From Geotrypetes seraphini (taxonomy: Eukaryota; Chordata; Amphibia; Gymnophiona; Dermophiidae), in contig NC_047084.1 in assembly GCF_902459505.1 (NCBI RefSeq), forward strand, positions 495,241,013 through 495,305,012: a DNA stretch of 64,000 nt, in the 5' to 3' direction. The notes under the pieces are model-generated. The model did not search any database. It saw only the letters and a list, made by a program, of their open reading frames with translations, and was not told the DNA's origin. Positions 21,785 to 31,680 of the stretch are shown one piece after another. Position 1 is the stretch's first letter. Each line of letters starts with the position of its first letter. The position numbers and the translations under genes were made by a program.

Positions 21785-22758
21785 AATCTTGATAGTATAC
21801 TTTTTATGGGGGAAAACATACCGACTTACCATTCCCTTGACAAACTACCTTTACAAATCTTCCAGTGATGAAGTTGAAGTTACCAACAGGAGACTAGATC
21901 ATTTGTTTGAATGACTTTACAAAAAAGAAAAGACTTTCAATCTAATGTTCTGCTTTTACAATGACACCACTCCAAGTGAATTAGAAAATCTGCAAAGGTC
22001 AAATCATATCTCAGGTTACTGCCAAGCAAAAGTGAAGCAAGTTCCTCTGTGAGAAAGCTTTTCTGATAGCATTGCTAGTACCTTTTAACCTTCAAAAACC
22101 TTTTCGGATGACATTGGGAACTACTGAGGCACACCACACGGTACGAGAATGTACATATATATATGTACTCAAACATCTGTGAGCTGAGGGGATATCGGCA
22201 ATCTAGTATAATTTGCAGGAATGAAGACCACAAACGTCTTGAAAAACTGAATGAGTGAACACTAAATCTCTAAACTGCCTACAAGATATATCTTTGCTAG
22301 AAGAGAAACCATTGGAAAAATACAGCTAAATGCAGAATCCATAAGAAAAACCTGGAATGATTTTACCTTACTGTATGCGGGAAAGAGATTCTGATAGGTT
22401 AGCTTCCCTTCTAAACAGTCAGTTTGAATGAGTAAATGCTTACAGGAGAGAACAGAAGAGGCTCCATCCATTGTTGGTTCCCTTTCGTTTTGCCAACTGG
22501 CATGTCCTCTTTTTCCAAACTTTTCGTTAACTGTCAGTTCTCTACTTTCAAACCCATTATGCATAGAATAAGTCTGACAGGTGTTTGATTTTATTGCTTC
22601 TTTTTTACGTTTTGCCTTGCACATTATGTCCAAGAATGCTGTTAATAGGAAAGAGCAGGTAGAACAAATGTGTTTATCTCATGTTTCAGGGTGAAGAGCA
22701 GAATCCTTTAGTTCGTCATGACCACGAATGCCTGCAGAGAGGAGCATCTTGCCAAGTT

Positions 22759-22840
22759 GTAGTCATGGCCGAGTGGTTAAGGCGATGGAGTAGAAATCCA
22801 TTGGGGTATCCCCGCGCAGGTTCAAATCCTGTTGACTACT
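22759..22840 (+). tRNA. tRNA-Ser (anticodon AGA), copy 2
   Basis: Same 82-base layout as copy 1 with only a few differences. The base pair at the acceptor end is restored (GTAGTC with GACTAC), the variable arm reads CCCCGCG, and one T-stem pair becomes G-T. The discriminator base is T, whereas serine tRNAs normally carry G73, which may weaken charging. The A and B boxes are intact. TTTT follows at 22849-22852, 11 bases before the hAT. It could be active or an early pseudogene. Confidence 0.85.
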
Positions 22841-22848
22841 GGTCTGCA

Positions 22849-22852
22849 TTTT
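22849..22852 (+). terminator. RNA polymerase III terminator of tRNA copy 2
   Basis: TTTT eight bases after the tRNA end, in the same place as in copy 1. Confidence 0.72.
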
Positions 22853-22959
22853 AATCTTGCTAGCAGTGTTCCCTCTAAGCGGGCGGGTGTTGTGAGCAAA
22901 CTTTTTTCACTGTGAGCTAAAAATATCGGGCGCCAGCAAGTTATGAGCCAAATAAATAT

Positions 22960-23185
22960 GTTGCTTTCTACCACAGAACTTCCTTACGTTTGTATGGAAT
23001 CTATCCCCTTTCAACTTTAGAGAGTGCCCTCTCGTTCTCCCTGCCTTAGCTACTAAGTCTATTCCCTTCAGTACCTTGAATGTTTCTATCATGTCCCCTC
23101 TCAATCTCCTCTGCTCAAGGGAGAAGAGGCCCAGTTTCTCTAATCTTTCGCTGTACGGCAACTCCTCCAGCCCCTTAACCATACG
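22960..23185 (-). mobile_element. CR1-like LINE fragment inside hAT
   Basis: Minus strand encodes MVKGLEELPYSERLEKLGLF and SLEQRRLRGDMIETFKVLKG, the same family as 1-1466. No start or catalytic domain is present. Whether it inserted or was carried as filler is unclear. Confidence 0.82.
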
Positions 23186-23194
23186 TGACAAAAA

Positions 23195-23290
23195 ATCAAT
23201 TCATGTAGCAAATGCTACATTTATCTTTTGGCATGGCCCATCATGTAGCAAATGCTATAACTGATGGGCCATGCCAAAAGATAAATATAT
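23195..23290. repeat. AT-rich palindrome
   Basis: ATTTATCTTTTGGCATGGCC is mirrored by GGCCATGCCAAAAGATAAAT around a centre containing TGTAGCAAATGCTA. The stem is about 25 bp with a loop near 18 bases. A TA microsatellite follows at once. Confidence 0.92.
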
Positions 23291-23324
23291 ATATACTAAA
23301 AAATAAAAAATAAAAATAAATATA

Positions 23325-23530
23325 TACTAGGAGTAAAGGGGCATGCAATAAAGCTTTTAAGTAGTAGATTTAAAACAAACCTGGGAAAATATTTTTCATT
23401 CAACATGTAATTAAAAAAAGATTTGGATAATTTCCTTAAAAAATCTGCATGACATTATTAAGATGGACTTAGGAAAGCCCACTGCTTATTCCTAGAATAA
23501 ACAGCATAAAATCTGTTTTACTCTTTTGCA
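23325..23530 (+). mobile_element. CR1-like LINE 3' fragment inside hAT
   Basis: Matches the second CR1 family (AAACCTGGGAAAATATTTTT, GATTTGGATAATTTCC) found reversed at 1467 and 5855. Very short coding remnant KKDLDNFLKK. Confidence 0.75.
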
Positions 23531-23980
23531 CTGTTGTGCTTTCAGCAAAATGTTTTAAACACAAAAACAGAAAATCACATGCACAGGCATTAGGTCACCC
23601 AGGCATCTAGAATTAGCAATCTTGCACAGCCAGCCTATGATTGACAGGAGCTGCCAAATCACATTGAAAAGGATGATAAGGAAGGCAGATAAGAGATGGT
23701 GGAAGGAAGACAAAACGAAAAGGCAAGAACAAAACTGAAGTAGAAACGAGCCAAACATACAGTATAGCATACAAAAAATGTATGTTTTCCTTTGGCTTCC
23801 AAAAACTGATTGGCATCCAAGTTCCCTAAAGTTTCACACAGTCATCTTCTAATAATGTCACCATATACAGTTGGCTTGCCAGAAATATGTTTAGGATGCC
23901 ACTGCAACTCTACCAACAGCATATTAACTTAACAGTGTAGCTTCAAAATAACTGCATCTCTATCCTTCCCTCCCCCCTGT
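23531..23980. other. Unclassified hAT interior
   Basis: No family recognised. Open frames on the minus strand are hydrophobic by composition and have no start context or homologue I know. Confidence 0.4.
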
Positions 23981-24654
23981 GGTTTTTAGCATATCTCTCT
24001 TCTCATTTCCTCCACTCAGATCTGATCATTCTCTGCTCTCTCTTCCCTTTTCTTCTCTGGTCTTCCTTCTCTATTTTCTGCCTCCATCTAAATTAAATTC
24101 TTTCTTACTATTTAGTCCCGTTTCCCTCTTTTCACTGTGTCTACACACAGCTTGTCACCCCTTTCCCCCACCCCCTCCATTATCTTACTATTTTCTTCCC
24201 CCTTTATTTATCTCCTCCTTCCATCCAGTATGTGTTCTTTCCCCACTTCCATTCAGCATCTGCTCTCCCTTCTCAACTGACATCCATCTGCCTTCTGCTC
24301 TCTCTCCCTTCTTCTCACTTCCATCATCTGTCCCCTTCTCTCTCTCTCTCATCTCCTCCATTCCATCATCTGCCCCTTCTCTCTCTCTCTCCCCCCCCCC
24401 AACTTCCATCATCTGCCCCCTTCCCCTCACCTTTGTGGGTCACTTTCTTTCCCCTGAGGGTGGCTCATGTCACAGGGGAAGCTTTGGCCGAGCAGAACCG
24501 CTTGATTGACAGTGGAACTTACTTGATTGATGTCGATGCTGGGGCCCGTTGCCGTTTGAAGGAAAAAAAAAAAGGTGGAAAAAAGGAACCTGTAAAGGCG
24601 AGAGGAAGGGAAACCTCCAGGACAGCTGCTTTTTGCCCTCCTTCAGCGGCCCAA

Positions 24655-24905
24655 GAGTTCAGACCAGCAGCGGCAGCTGTGTATGCTTTTAACTTCGGCA
24701 CAGAGCTGCCCCTAATCAATAGTTTAGCGCGGTTTCATGAGGCAGCCTCGGGGCCTTTGATAGCCGGCCCGCTTCGATGATGCGATGTGGGCTGGCCTAG
24801 CAAAGGCCCCGAGGCTGCCTTATGAAACCGCGCTAAACTATTGATTAGGGGCAGCTCTGTGCCGAAGTTAAAAGCATACACAGCTGCCGCTGCTGGTCTG
24901 GAGGT
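24655..24905. repeat. Long palindrome, about 100-bp arms
   Basis: Left arm (about 24658-24765) carries CAGCAGCGGCAGCTGTGTATG and GGGCCTTTG; right arm (about 24795-24900) carries CAAAGGCCC and its complement CATACACAGCTGCCGCTGCT. Mismatches are few. The spacer is about 30 bases. Confidence 0.93.
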
Positions 24906-25659
24906 GCGGAGACAAGGCAGGAGGCAAACGCGGTGGAAGGCAGGAGTCCCGGCGAAGGCAGGAGTCCCGGCACAGCGACTACAACAGGAAGTTGCAAGTC
25001 AGCTGACGCCGGCCTTTCGTTGCGGCGGGGACCGAATCCTTCGCGGACCGGCAAGATTTTGTTTGCGGACCGGCGGTTGAAGAACTGTGCTCTACACTGT
25101 GTGCGCTGTGACGAGAAACTTGTGCGCTGCGAGGTAATATTTTGTGCGCCAGCGCACCCCAGCGCAGCTTAGCGGGAACACTGCTTGCTAGTATACTTTT
25201 TTTGGGGGGAAGACATACCGACTTACCATTTCTATAACAAACTACCTTTACAAATGTTCCTGTGATGAAGTTGAAGTTACCAACAGTAGATTAGGTCATT
25301 TGTACGAATGACTTTGCAAAACAGAAAAGAGTTTCAATCTAATGGTCTGCTTTTACGATGACACCACTCCAATTGAACTAGATAATCTGCTAATGTCCAG
25401 TCATATCACAGGTTACTGACAAGCAAAGTGAATCAAGTTACTCTGTGATAAAGCTTTACTGATAGCATTGCTAGTACCTTTTAACCTGCAAAAACCTTTT
25501 CGGAAGACATTGGTAACTAATGGGGCAAACCACATGGCACAAGAATGTACATATATATATGTACTCAAACATTTGTGAGTTGAGGAGACATCGGCAATCT
25601 AGCATAATTTGCGGGAATGAGGACCACAAACGTCTAGAAAAACTGAATGAGTGAACACT

Positions 25660-26350
25660 AAGACCCTGATTCTGTATAGGACGCCCAGGAGAGGTGTCCT
25701 ATTCAGAATCGGGCCTACACTAAACCCCGATTCAGTATCCGGCGTCCATGTTACAGACACTAGTTAGAGAGTCGGGTTAGATTAGACACGGCCCGCTACA
25801 CTTATCGCAGCAAGGGATCTCTCTGCCGCTATAAGTATAGCGGGCCGCGGCCGCCTGTCCAATTGCTGGCAGGAGGGTGCCCAAACCCTCCTGCCAGAAG
25901 ATGCCCCCCTGGACACTACCAATCGCTGGCAGGAGGGTGCCCAATCCCTCCTGCCAGAAGATGCCCCCCCGACACTACCGATAGCTGGCAGGAGGGTGCC
26001 CAAACCCTCCTGCCAGAAGATGCCCCCCACTACCGATCGCTGGCAGGAGGGTGCCCAATCCCTCCTGCCCGAAGATGCACTCCCTCCGCACCCTCCCCTC
26101 CTCCGCGCTAACAGCCCCCAAACCTCCACCCCACCAAACTAACCTTTTCTTTTGGCCAGACGGGTGTTGCCCATCTAGCCGGCAGGCCCGCCTCATCGAA
26201 ATGAGGCGGGCCCGCCCCTTCCCGGCCCATCCCGCCGAAGCCTAAGGCCTGATTGGCCCAGGCTCTAGAAGCCTGGACCAATCAGGCCTTAGGCATAGCT
26301 GGTCCGCCCATCCCCACTTAATCTAAGGCCTGATTGGCCCAGGCTCTAGG
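25660..26350 (-). mobile_element. GC-rich foldback element, right copy (inverted)
   Basis: Reverse-complement copy of 20118-21052: it starts AGACCCTGATTCTGTATAGG beside the tRNA duplication and ends CAGGCTCTAGGTG. It includes four palindromic minisatellite units (25865-26085). The inner thirds of the two copies differ more than the outer parts. With the left copy it encloses the tRNA duplication symmetrically. Confidence 0.78.
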
Positions 26351-26354
26351 TGTT

Positions 26355-26525
26355 TTGATTATTAATCAAGTAAATCATTTTGATAATTGAATAAGGGAGA
26401 GGATATTGTTTTATAATATGAGGACTAATTGTAAGATTTCAAGTGTATTTAAAAGTTAAATTGATAAATGCAATTGTTGTACTTGTTTTAAGATTTGAAA
26501 TGAATAAAGATATTATAAAAAGAAA
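26355..26525 (+). mobile_element. L1-type LINE 3' tail
   Basis: AT-rich 3' untranslated sequence ending GAAATGAATAAAGATATTA with an A-rich tail to 26535, like the tail at 12290. No coding sequence remains. Confidence 0.6.
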
Positions 26526-26544
26526 GAAAGAAAAAAGATGATTA

Positions 26545-26890
26545 AAAACAAATGCTGTCTGTAGCAGGTGCCAAGCTTTGGAATGAGATTTTGTAATGGT
26601 TAGACTGAATTTTAAGAAAATGTTGAAAACACAATTATTTGTTAATGCCTTCATGTGCTAACGCTATTTGCTGCTGAAGCCTTACCGTCCTGTAAATGTT
26701 TTTATGGGATTTTGTCTTTCCATCTTGTTGAATGATTTTGAAAAAGGTTTTAATAATGCTACCATTAGCTAATGTTTTATGTTGTTTGTTCTGTTTAAAC
26801 ATGTTTTAGTATTTTTAATATGTATGAATGTGATTTTGTAAACCGCATAGTTTTTATGCGGTATGTACATTTTTAAATAAATAAATAAAG
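26545..26890 (+). mobile_element. L2-like LINE, 3' end
   Basis: Ends in the hairpin GTAAACCGCATAGTTTTTAT-GCGGTATG followed by AAATAAATAAATAAAG, the L2-type 3' end of this genome. Upstream coding traces (GAGATTTTGTAATGG) match the family C-terminus poorly. Confidence 0.75.
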
Positions 26891-27137
26891 TAAAAACCAA
26901 ATACATGAAAAGTGCACATATTAATATGTGACAATGATCATATGCTGTTAAAAGGAATCTTTCTCCATCAGATTCTTTATCTATGCTGATGATATCCTTC
27001 TGATCTCCCACAAAAACCCATTAGCTCCTGATTTTTCTTCTCTTCAGCCCTTTTTCGATGTTATAACTTCTTGGAACTTGGATAATCATCTCATCTTGAA
27101 TCCTTCTACGTCTGTGGCCTTTTGGTTTATGGCTATG

Positions 27138-27322
27138 GGCTCCTTTTATCAAGGCGCGCTACGGGGGTTAGCACGTCGGACATTTCATCACGCGCTAACC
27201 CCCACGGCAAGCCTAAAAAATAATGCCTCGTCAATGGAGGCATTAGCGACTAGCACGGCAGGCGGTTGAATGCGCGGTATTCCACGCGTTAACTGCCTAC
27301 CGCACCTTGATAAAAGGAGCCC
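27138..27322. mobile_element. PIF/Harbinger-like MITE
   Basis: Inverted ends GGGCTCCTTTTATCAAGG and CCTTGATAAAAGGAGCCC, flanked by TAT on both sides. It is full of GCGCTA and GCACG words. Other copies are at 28536, 30610, 36260 and 63693. The superfamily is inferred from 3-bp duplications. Confidence 0.8.
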
Positions 27323-27349
27323 TATGTCTTTTACCCTTACAAAAGAACC

Positions 27350-27368
27350 TTTTTTATTTATTTATTTT

Positions 27369-27403
<35 letters not shown>

Positions 27404-28395
27404 GATTTATATCCCGTTCTCCCAGTAGCTCAGAACGGTCTACAAGTAAACATACACAGTAGAAGTAGTTAGGCAAATAAATGTGCAATAGGTTTAGATG
27501 CTTGGACATACAAGATTGTGCAGTATTTATCAGGCTACAGACAATTTTTCAGAGTACAGACAATTTATCAGAGTACAGACTAAGAGAGGACTATACTGAA
27601 ATTTAGGAGAAGTTAAATAGGGGAGAGAAGAGAGAGGTGAGGTTTAAGGGGGGGTGTAGACTGAGGGAGACCTTTAGTTGAAGAGGAGGGTCTTTACCAT
27701 TTTACGGAATGTCAATAAAGAGTTCTGTTGCCTGAGTTGGGGGGGGGGAGTTTATTCCAGAGATGTGGGATGAAGTGGCTGTAGGATCGTTTGCGGGCAG
27801 TTTCTGAGAGGAGGGACCTTCCAGGGGGAATGCATAGGCGTATTTCCGATTTTGAGCGGAGGGTGCGAGTGGGGGTGTAGATGGGAAGCTTAGATTTTAT
27901 GTAGGAGGGGGTGGTGGCATAAATTCTCTTGTGGGCTACTGCTAGGGCCTTGAAAGCACAGCGCTGGCTAATTGGGAGCCAGTGTTCAGCGCGGAGTGCT
28001 GGGGAGACGGGATCATGGTAGTTGAGGTTGTGTAGGAGGCGGATAGCTGCATTTTGGACACGTTGGAGGCGTTTGAGATTATTTTTGGTTAGTCCATTAA
28101 ATAGGGAGTTACAGTAATCCATTCTGGAGAGGACATATGCGTAGAGGAGTTGGGCGAGGTCAGGTGTGGAGATGTAGGGTTTGATCCTTTTCAATTGACG
28201 AAGGTAGTAGAAGGAGGTGGAGATTACTTGGGATATGTGGGCAGATAGGGATAGGTGTCCATCTAAGGTTACTCCTAGGCTGCGTACCTGATCTGTTGCC
28301 GTTAGTAGAGTGGAGTCCCATGCTAGGGTAGGACGTGCGAATTTGGTGCTTTTTTTCCTGATCCATAAGAGTTCTGTTTTAGTTTTGCTCAATTC
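27350..28395 (-). mobile_element. L2-like LINE, 5'-truncated
   Basis: Minus strand open for 226 codons (27712-28392): SLGVTLDGHLSLSAHISQVI, LSRMDYCNSLFNGL, LKRLQRVQNAAIRLL, EHWLPISQRCAFKALAVAHK. This is the palm/thumb to C-terminal part of L2 reverse transcriptase; the catalytic box is lost. The 3' end is the TTTATTTATTTATT run at 27355-27405. It lies inside a plus-strand L2. Confidence 0.9.
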
Positions 28396-28422
28396 TCCAC
28401 TAAAACTGGTTGATTAGGTTAA

Positions 28423-28750
28423 CCCTTTATTTGGCATTGTTGCTCAAAAGCAACATGTGTCTTCTGTGGCTTTTATGGGAGATTTGCATCTTCAAATGCC
28501 TGTTACTTGGCACTGTTGCTCTTGGTCAATATCTAGGGCTCCTTTTACTAAGGTGCGTTAGGGCCTTAACGCGTGAAATAGCGCACGCTAAATTGCCGCG
28601 TGCGTTAGACCTTAATGCCAGCATTAAGCTGACATTATTCTAGAAGCATACTGCCTGGTTTAGCGGGCGGTAATTTTGTGCATGCGCTAAAAACACTAGT
28701 GCACCTTAGTAAAAGGAGCCCCAAATTACATAAAGCAGCCAATTAAAGGG
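28423..28750. mobile_element. piggyBac-like MITE with a nested PIF-like MITE
   Basis: Flanked by TTAA at 28419-28422 and 28751-28754, with ends CCCTTTATTTGG and CCAATTAAAGGG. Without the nested 186-base MITE (28536-28721) it is about 140 bp. TTAA duplication plus CCC/GGG ends indicate piggyBac. Confidence 0.85.
28536..28721. mobile_element. PIF/Harbinger-like MITE nested in piggyBac MITE
   Basis: Ends GGGCTCCTTTTACTAAGG and CCTTAGTAAAAGGAGCCC, inverted. Flanks CTA and CAA are an imperfect 3-bp duplication. It is younger than its piggyBac host. Confidence 0.8.
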
Positions 28751-28963
28751 TTAAATATCTTGGTGTAACCATCGATTCTTCAATTTCCTTCAATCCTCAT
28801 ATTTCAGCAATTACTACATCTTGTTTTTACTCTCTTTGTTCTGTATGTTATCTTCAAAGCTGTCTTGATGATGCCTCTTGTGCTATTTTCTGCTCTGTGT
28901 TCTTGTTTTGTTCCGCTTAGATTACTGCAACAGTAGCTCTGTTGATCTCCCAAAGGTTCTATT

Positions 28964-29190
28964 TAGAGAATGACATGGTGACAAATTTGTCCCCGTCCTG
29001 CCCCATTTTTATAAGCTCTGTCTTAATCGCAGAAGCCTTGAACACTTATGATTTTAAAGTGTTGGAGGCTTGTGCAGATGAGGATGGAGCTTGCAGGAAT
29101 AGGGCAGGGACAGGAAAAGAGGATGGGGACAGGAATGGGAACGGGACGGGAAAATGAGTTCTAATGGGGACGGGGAAAAAATTTGTCCCC
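28964..29190. mobile_element. hAT-like element (TAGAGAATGACA type), right end lost
   Basis: Begins TAGAGAATGACATGGTGACA as in 45234-45447, and has paired AATTTGTCCCCGTCC / GGGGAAAAAATTTGTCCCC segments. The right terminal TCATTCTCTA is missing, so no target duplication can be scored. Confidence 0.7.
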
Positions 29191-29600
29191 GATTCTATGT
29201 AGCAGAAATTTAGGTATATTTATCTTCCCTACCCCTAGGGCCTGTCGTTATAAAACTTTTTTTTGACAGGACATTGGAATATCAGGCAGGGAAAATGAAC
29301 TCATGGATGAGCCCATTGATTGCTCAAGCCTCTTCTTACCTCACATTTAGGAAACTATTGAAAACTTATTTATTTGATAAATAATACCGATTCTTATTCG
29401 TATTTCAAAGTGGGTTTTTTATCAGGCTATATATTTTTATTGATTCTTATTTGATGCTGTTTTTTAACTGATGTTTTATTTAATGCTCTGTGTGTTGGGA
29501 ATTATTTTATTAACTGAAATGTTCCAGTTGTTCTGTTGTGAACCACCCAGAACTGTTGGTAGGGCGGTATATAAGAAAATAAATTATTATTATTATTGTC

Positions 29601-30205
29601 TCATCTATGACCCATTCAAAACACAGCTTTACATCTCACACATGCTCATAGATCAGATCATGTCTCTCCACTTCTAGCACATCACTGACTGCCTGTTTCT
29701 TTTCATGTCCAATGTAAAGTTCTTACTCTTGCTCAAAAAGTCCTTTACTCGGATACTCCCTCCTACCTTTCAGCTCTCATTTCCCCCTATAGCCCTGTTC
29801 ATTCTTTACGATCTTATTTGGTTTTCTTTCTTACTGTACCTTCTGCTCATTGTGCTCATATTGAATCAACCCATAATTCTGCCTTCTTCTATTCTGCTCC
29901 CTCCCTTTGGAATACCCTCTCTTAAGGTCTCTGATCTGAGCAGTGTTATTCTTAGTTCAAAGTTCAACTTATGGCTGTCCTTTTCCGTACAGCCTTTCCT
30001 TTCCTGAACTCCAAACTGGTGACTGGCATGGGGTAGGGGTCTGGAACTTGAGCTCATGTATATTTATGTGTACTCTTTTATTTCTTTTCCTCCTGTTTCA
30101 TTCTTTTTTTTATGATGACGGAATTCCTTTCCTTATCATGATTTTATCTTGCACACTGCTCTGATTTATTGTGAAGGGTGGTATCTCAAATCTGAAATAA
30201 AACTA
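29601..30205 (+). mobile_element. L2-like LINE, C-terminal and 3' end
   Basis: One frame reads HVSPLLAHHWLPVSFHVQCK and LYSDTPSYLSALISPYSP, typical L2 C-terminus, with frame changes. The 3' end reads GTGAAGGGTGGTATCTCAAA and AATAAAAC near 30200. Confidence 0.8.
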
Positions 30206-30609
30206 AACTAGTAAGAGGCCTAGGTGCTGTTCTGCAAATACCCATTTACAACTTGCAAAGGGTATAGTGTGGGTGTTGCATAGGTGGAGCTGTTTGTTGT
30301 TTGCTGATTACACTAGTATTCTATAATGGAAACTAGGTGCCTGTTCCTTTATTTTTATGCGATACTTGATTCATGCTATGGCAGGAATGAACCTCACTCG
30401 TAAGCCAGGGTAAGTGGAGTTATGATCTCAGTCTCTGAAATTTACTGCTAATGCTCACTCTAGAATTTGCATTGTACCAAAGAGATTCTCTCTGAATTTT
30501 GTAAGATGGAACATGTAGAGGCAACCTATCCAGGTGTGCTTGGAAATCCTTTTTGATGAAGCCTGTGGCACCCAAATATCTTTCTGCCACATTTTCTTGG
30601 TCAGACTAA
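30206..30609. other. No recognisable feature
   Basis: The left part has CTAGGTGCC- and TAGTGTGGG-type words seen in the unclassified repeats. No coding or structural signal. Confidence 0.4.
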
Positions 30610-30783
30610 GGGATCCTTTTACAAAGGTGCGTTAGGGCTTTAACACGCAGAATAGCGCACGCTAAAATGCCGCGCACGCTAGCTGCTACCGCTTCCTCTT
30701 GAGCAGGCGGTATTTTTTCGGGTAGCGCACGTTAATCTGGTGAGTGCGCTAAAAACGCTAGCGCACCTTTGTAAAAGGAACTC
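30610..30783. mobile_element. PIF/Harbinger-like MITE with TAA duplication
   Basis: Ends GGGATCCTTTTACAAAGG and CCTTTGTAAAAGGAACTC are inverted. TAA stands directly on both sides (30607-30609 and 30784-30786). This is the clearest target site of the family. Confidence 0.85.
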
Positions 30784-31121
30784 TAAGTCAGACGTATACA
30801 GGGAAAATGTATACATAAACCAGTGATGTTGCAAAAAAAAAAAAAAGTAGCAAAACACGTTTTGTGTAAAGCAAAGAACACTACCCCTAATTTCACTTAA
30901 ATAGTTGTTCAAAAAATGCTATACATATGTAAAGATCAGTTCAGAGACATGGAGGTTTTTTTAGAAGGAAACCTCCCCTTACCACCTCACAACCCAATCA
31001 TGCTAGATCTTTCATACTTTTAAGCATAACTTAGTGCCAAATTAGTGCCAAATAAACTATAAATCAATCAAAAGAATTCAAAAGTTCAAAATTTCTTAAT
31101 TTAAAGCTTTGTTTCTTGGTT
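30784..31121. other. Unclassified AT-rich sequence
   Basis: A13 run near 30834. Repeated TTAGTGCCAAAT at about 31030-31050. It may be the AT-rich tail of the hammerhead-like unit to its right, read on minus. Confidence 0.4.
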
Positions 31122-31175
31122 CCACCGTGAACACATTTTGTGCTCCTGTCTCAGGAAACCAAACAATCCAGCCGC
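31122..31175 (-). ncRNA. Hammerhead-like motif (weak)
   Basis: Minus strand: TTGGTTTC then CTGAGAC, a short GGAGCAC segment, AAAA, TGTG-TT-CACG, and GGAACCAA, which pairs with the first word over 8 bases. The order is that of a hammerhead but stem II is poor and the core is altered. Confidence 0.3.
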
Positions 31176-31299
31176 ACTGAATAAAAAATACTAGGCGGCG
31201 ATAGGTGATTGGAATCGTTTAACGGCTTGTATGTTCAAAGGACGCTCTCACAAAGAATGCTTTCTCCACTCTTAAGAATATGTCTGGTCTCCTTGCATC

Positions 31300-31640
31300 C
31301 ACATTTTTTTGGGTTAGGATTGGGTTGTTCCAGGTTATCATAACCTCTTTGTTTTCTACAACTCTCATAAAATCATGATCCCAATGATTTTCAGTTACAA
31401 TGATGTTTTAATGTTTATACTTTCCAAAGAATGAGACATGCTGCCTTGTTGTACCTTTCTGTATAAATATGCTTTGCCATCAGCACTTTACAGCCATCTA
31501 CAAGATGAGTAAACATTTCCAGTTCTTTCTTACAGAATCTATAAATGCTTGTGGTACCAGTTTTATAATTGCTGTGAGCCACCTTGTCTGAAATCTACTG
31601 TTCTGGGCTGCAGCTGTCATTCTTAGCTTTCTGTTCTCCT
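31300..31640 (-). mobile_element. Non-LTR retrotransposon fragment, clade unassigned
   Basis: Minus strand reads FCKKELEMFTHLVDGCKVLM and later NPILTQKNVDARRPD. The C-H-C spacing and the ARRPD ending resemble C-terminal zinc-binding and nuclease-like regions of some fish and amphibian LINEs. I cannot name the clade. Heavily decayed. Confidence 0.55.
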
Positions 31641-31680
31641 CACATTAACCATTCATAAGTTCAGGATTGATGTACGTAAA

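Larger units (their letters stand above)
21053..22259 (+). repeat. Tandem duplication unit 1, carrying tRNA-Ser
   Basis: Begins TAAATCTCTAAACTGCC and ends GAATGAGTGAACAC. Unit 2 starts with the same words at 22263, about 1210 bases later. The copies agree at well over 90 percent by eye, with several small deletions in unit 2. Each carries one tRNA-Ser gene and a TACATATATATATGTA hairpin. Tandem tRNA arrays are known in Xenopus, so a host array is plausible. Confidence 0.9.
22864..25183. mobile_element. Non-autonomous hAT element (2320 bp) inside tRNA unit 2
   Basis: Ends CAGTGTTCCCTCTAAGC and GCTTAGCGGGAACACTG are inverted. The target duplication CTTGCTAG is perfect (22856-22863 and 25184-25191). 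It contains CR1 fragments, an AT-rich palindrome (23195-23290), a pyrimidine-rich tract (23980-24430) and a GC-rich palindrome (24655-24905). No transposase is seen. Confidence 0.95.
22260..25659 (+). repeat. Tandem duplication unit 2, split by a hAT
   Basis: Unit 2 runs 22260-22863 and resumes at 25192-25659 after the hAT at 22864-25183 and its target duplication CTTGCTAG. The second part matches 21790-22259 (GTATACTTTTT, ACATACCGACTTACCATT, TTTCAATCTAATG). The tRNA lies upstream of the insertion, so the hAT sits just beyond its terminator. Confidence 0.9.
26960..29600 (+). mobile_element. L2-like LINE, broken by four insertions
   Basis: Plus strand: RFFIYADDILLISHKNPLAP at 26970-27030 holds the catalytic YADD. 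The coding trace resumes at 28755 as KYLGVTIDSSISFNPHISAI and then the C-terminus and 3' untranslated region to the GGCGGTATATAAG hairpin and TTATTATTATT at 29560-29600. Insertions: PIF-like MITE (27138-27322), opposite-strand L2 (about 27350-28395), piggyBac MITE (28423-28750) and a hAT (28964-29190). The piggyBac site rejoins the frame exactly, a neat proof of insertion. Confidence 0.85.

Noticed and set aside
24519-25172. Coding frames repeated on both sides (shared SVPKLKAYTAAAAGL)
   Set aside because: The same peptide appears from both arms of a palindrome; it is an inverted repeat and not a gene pair.
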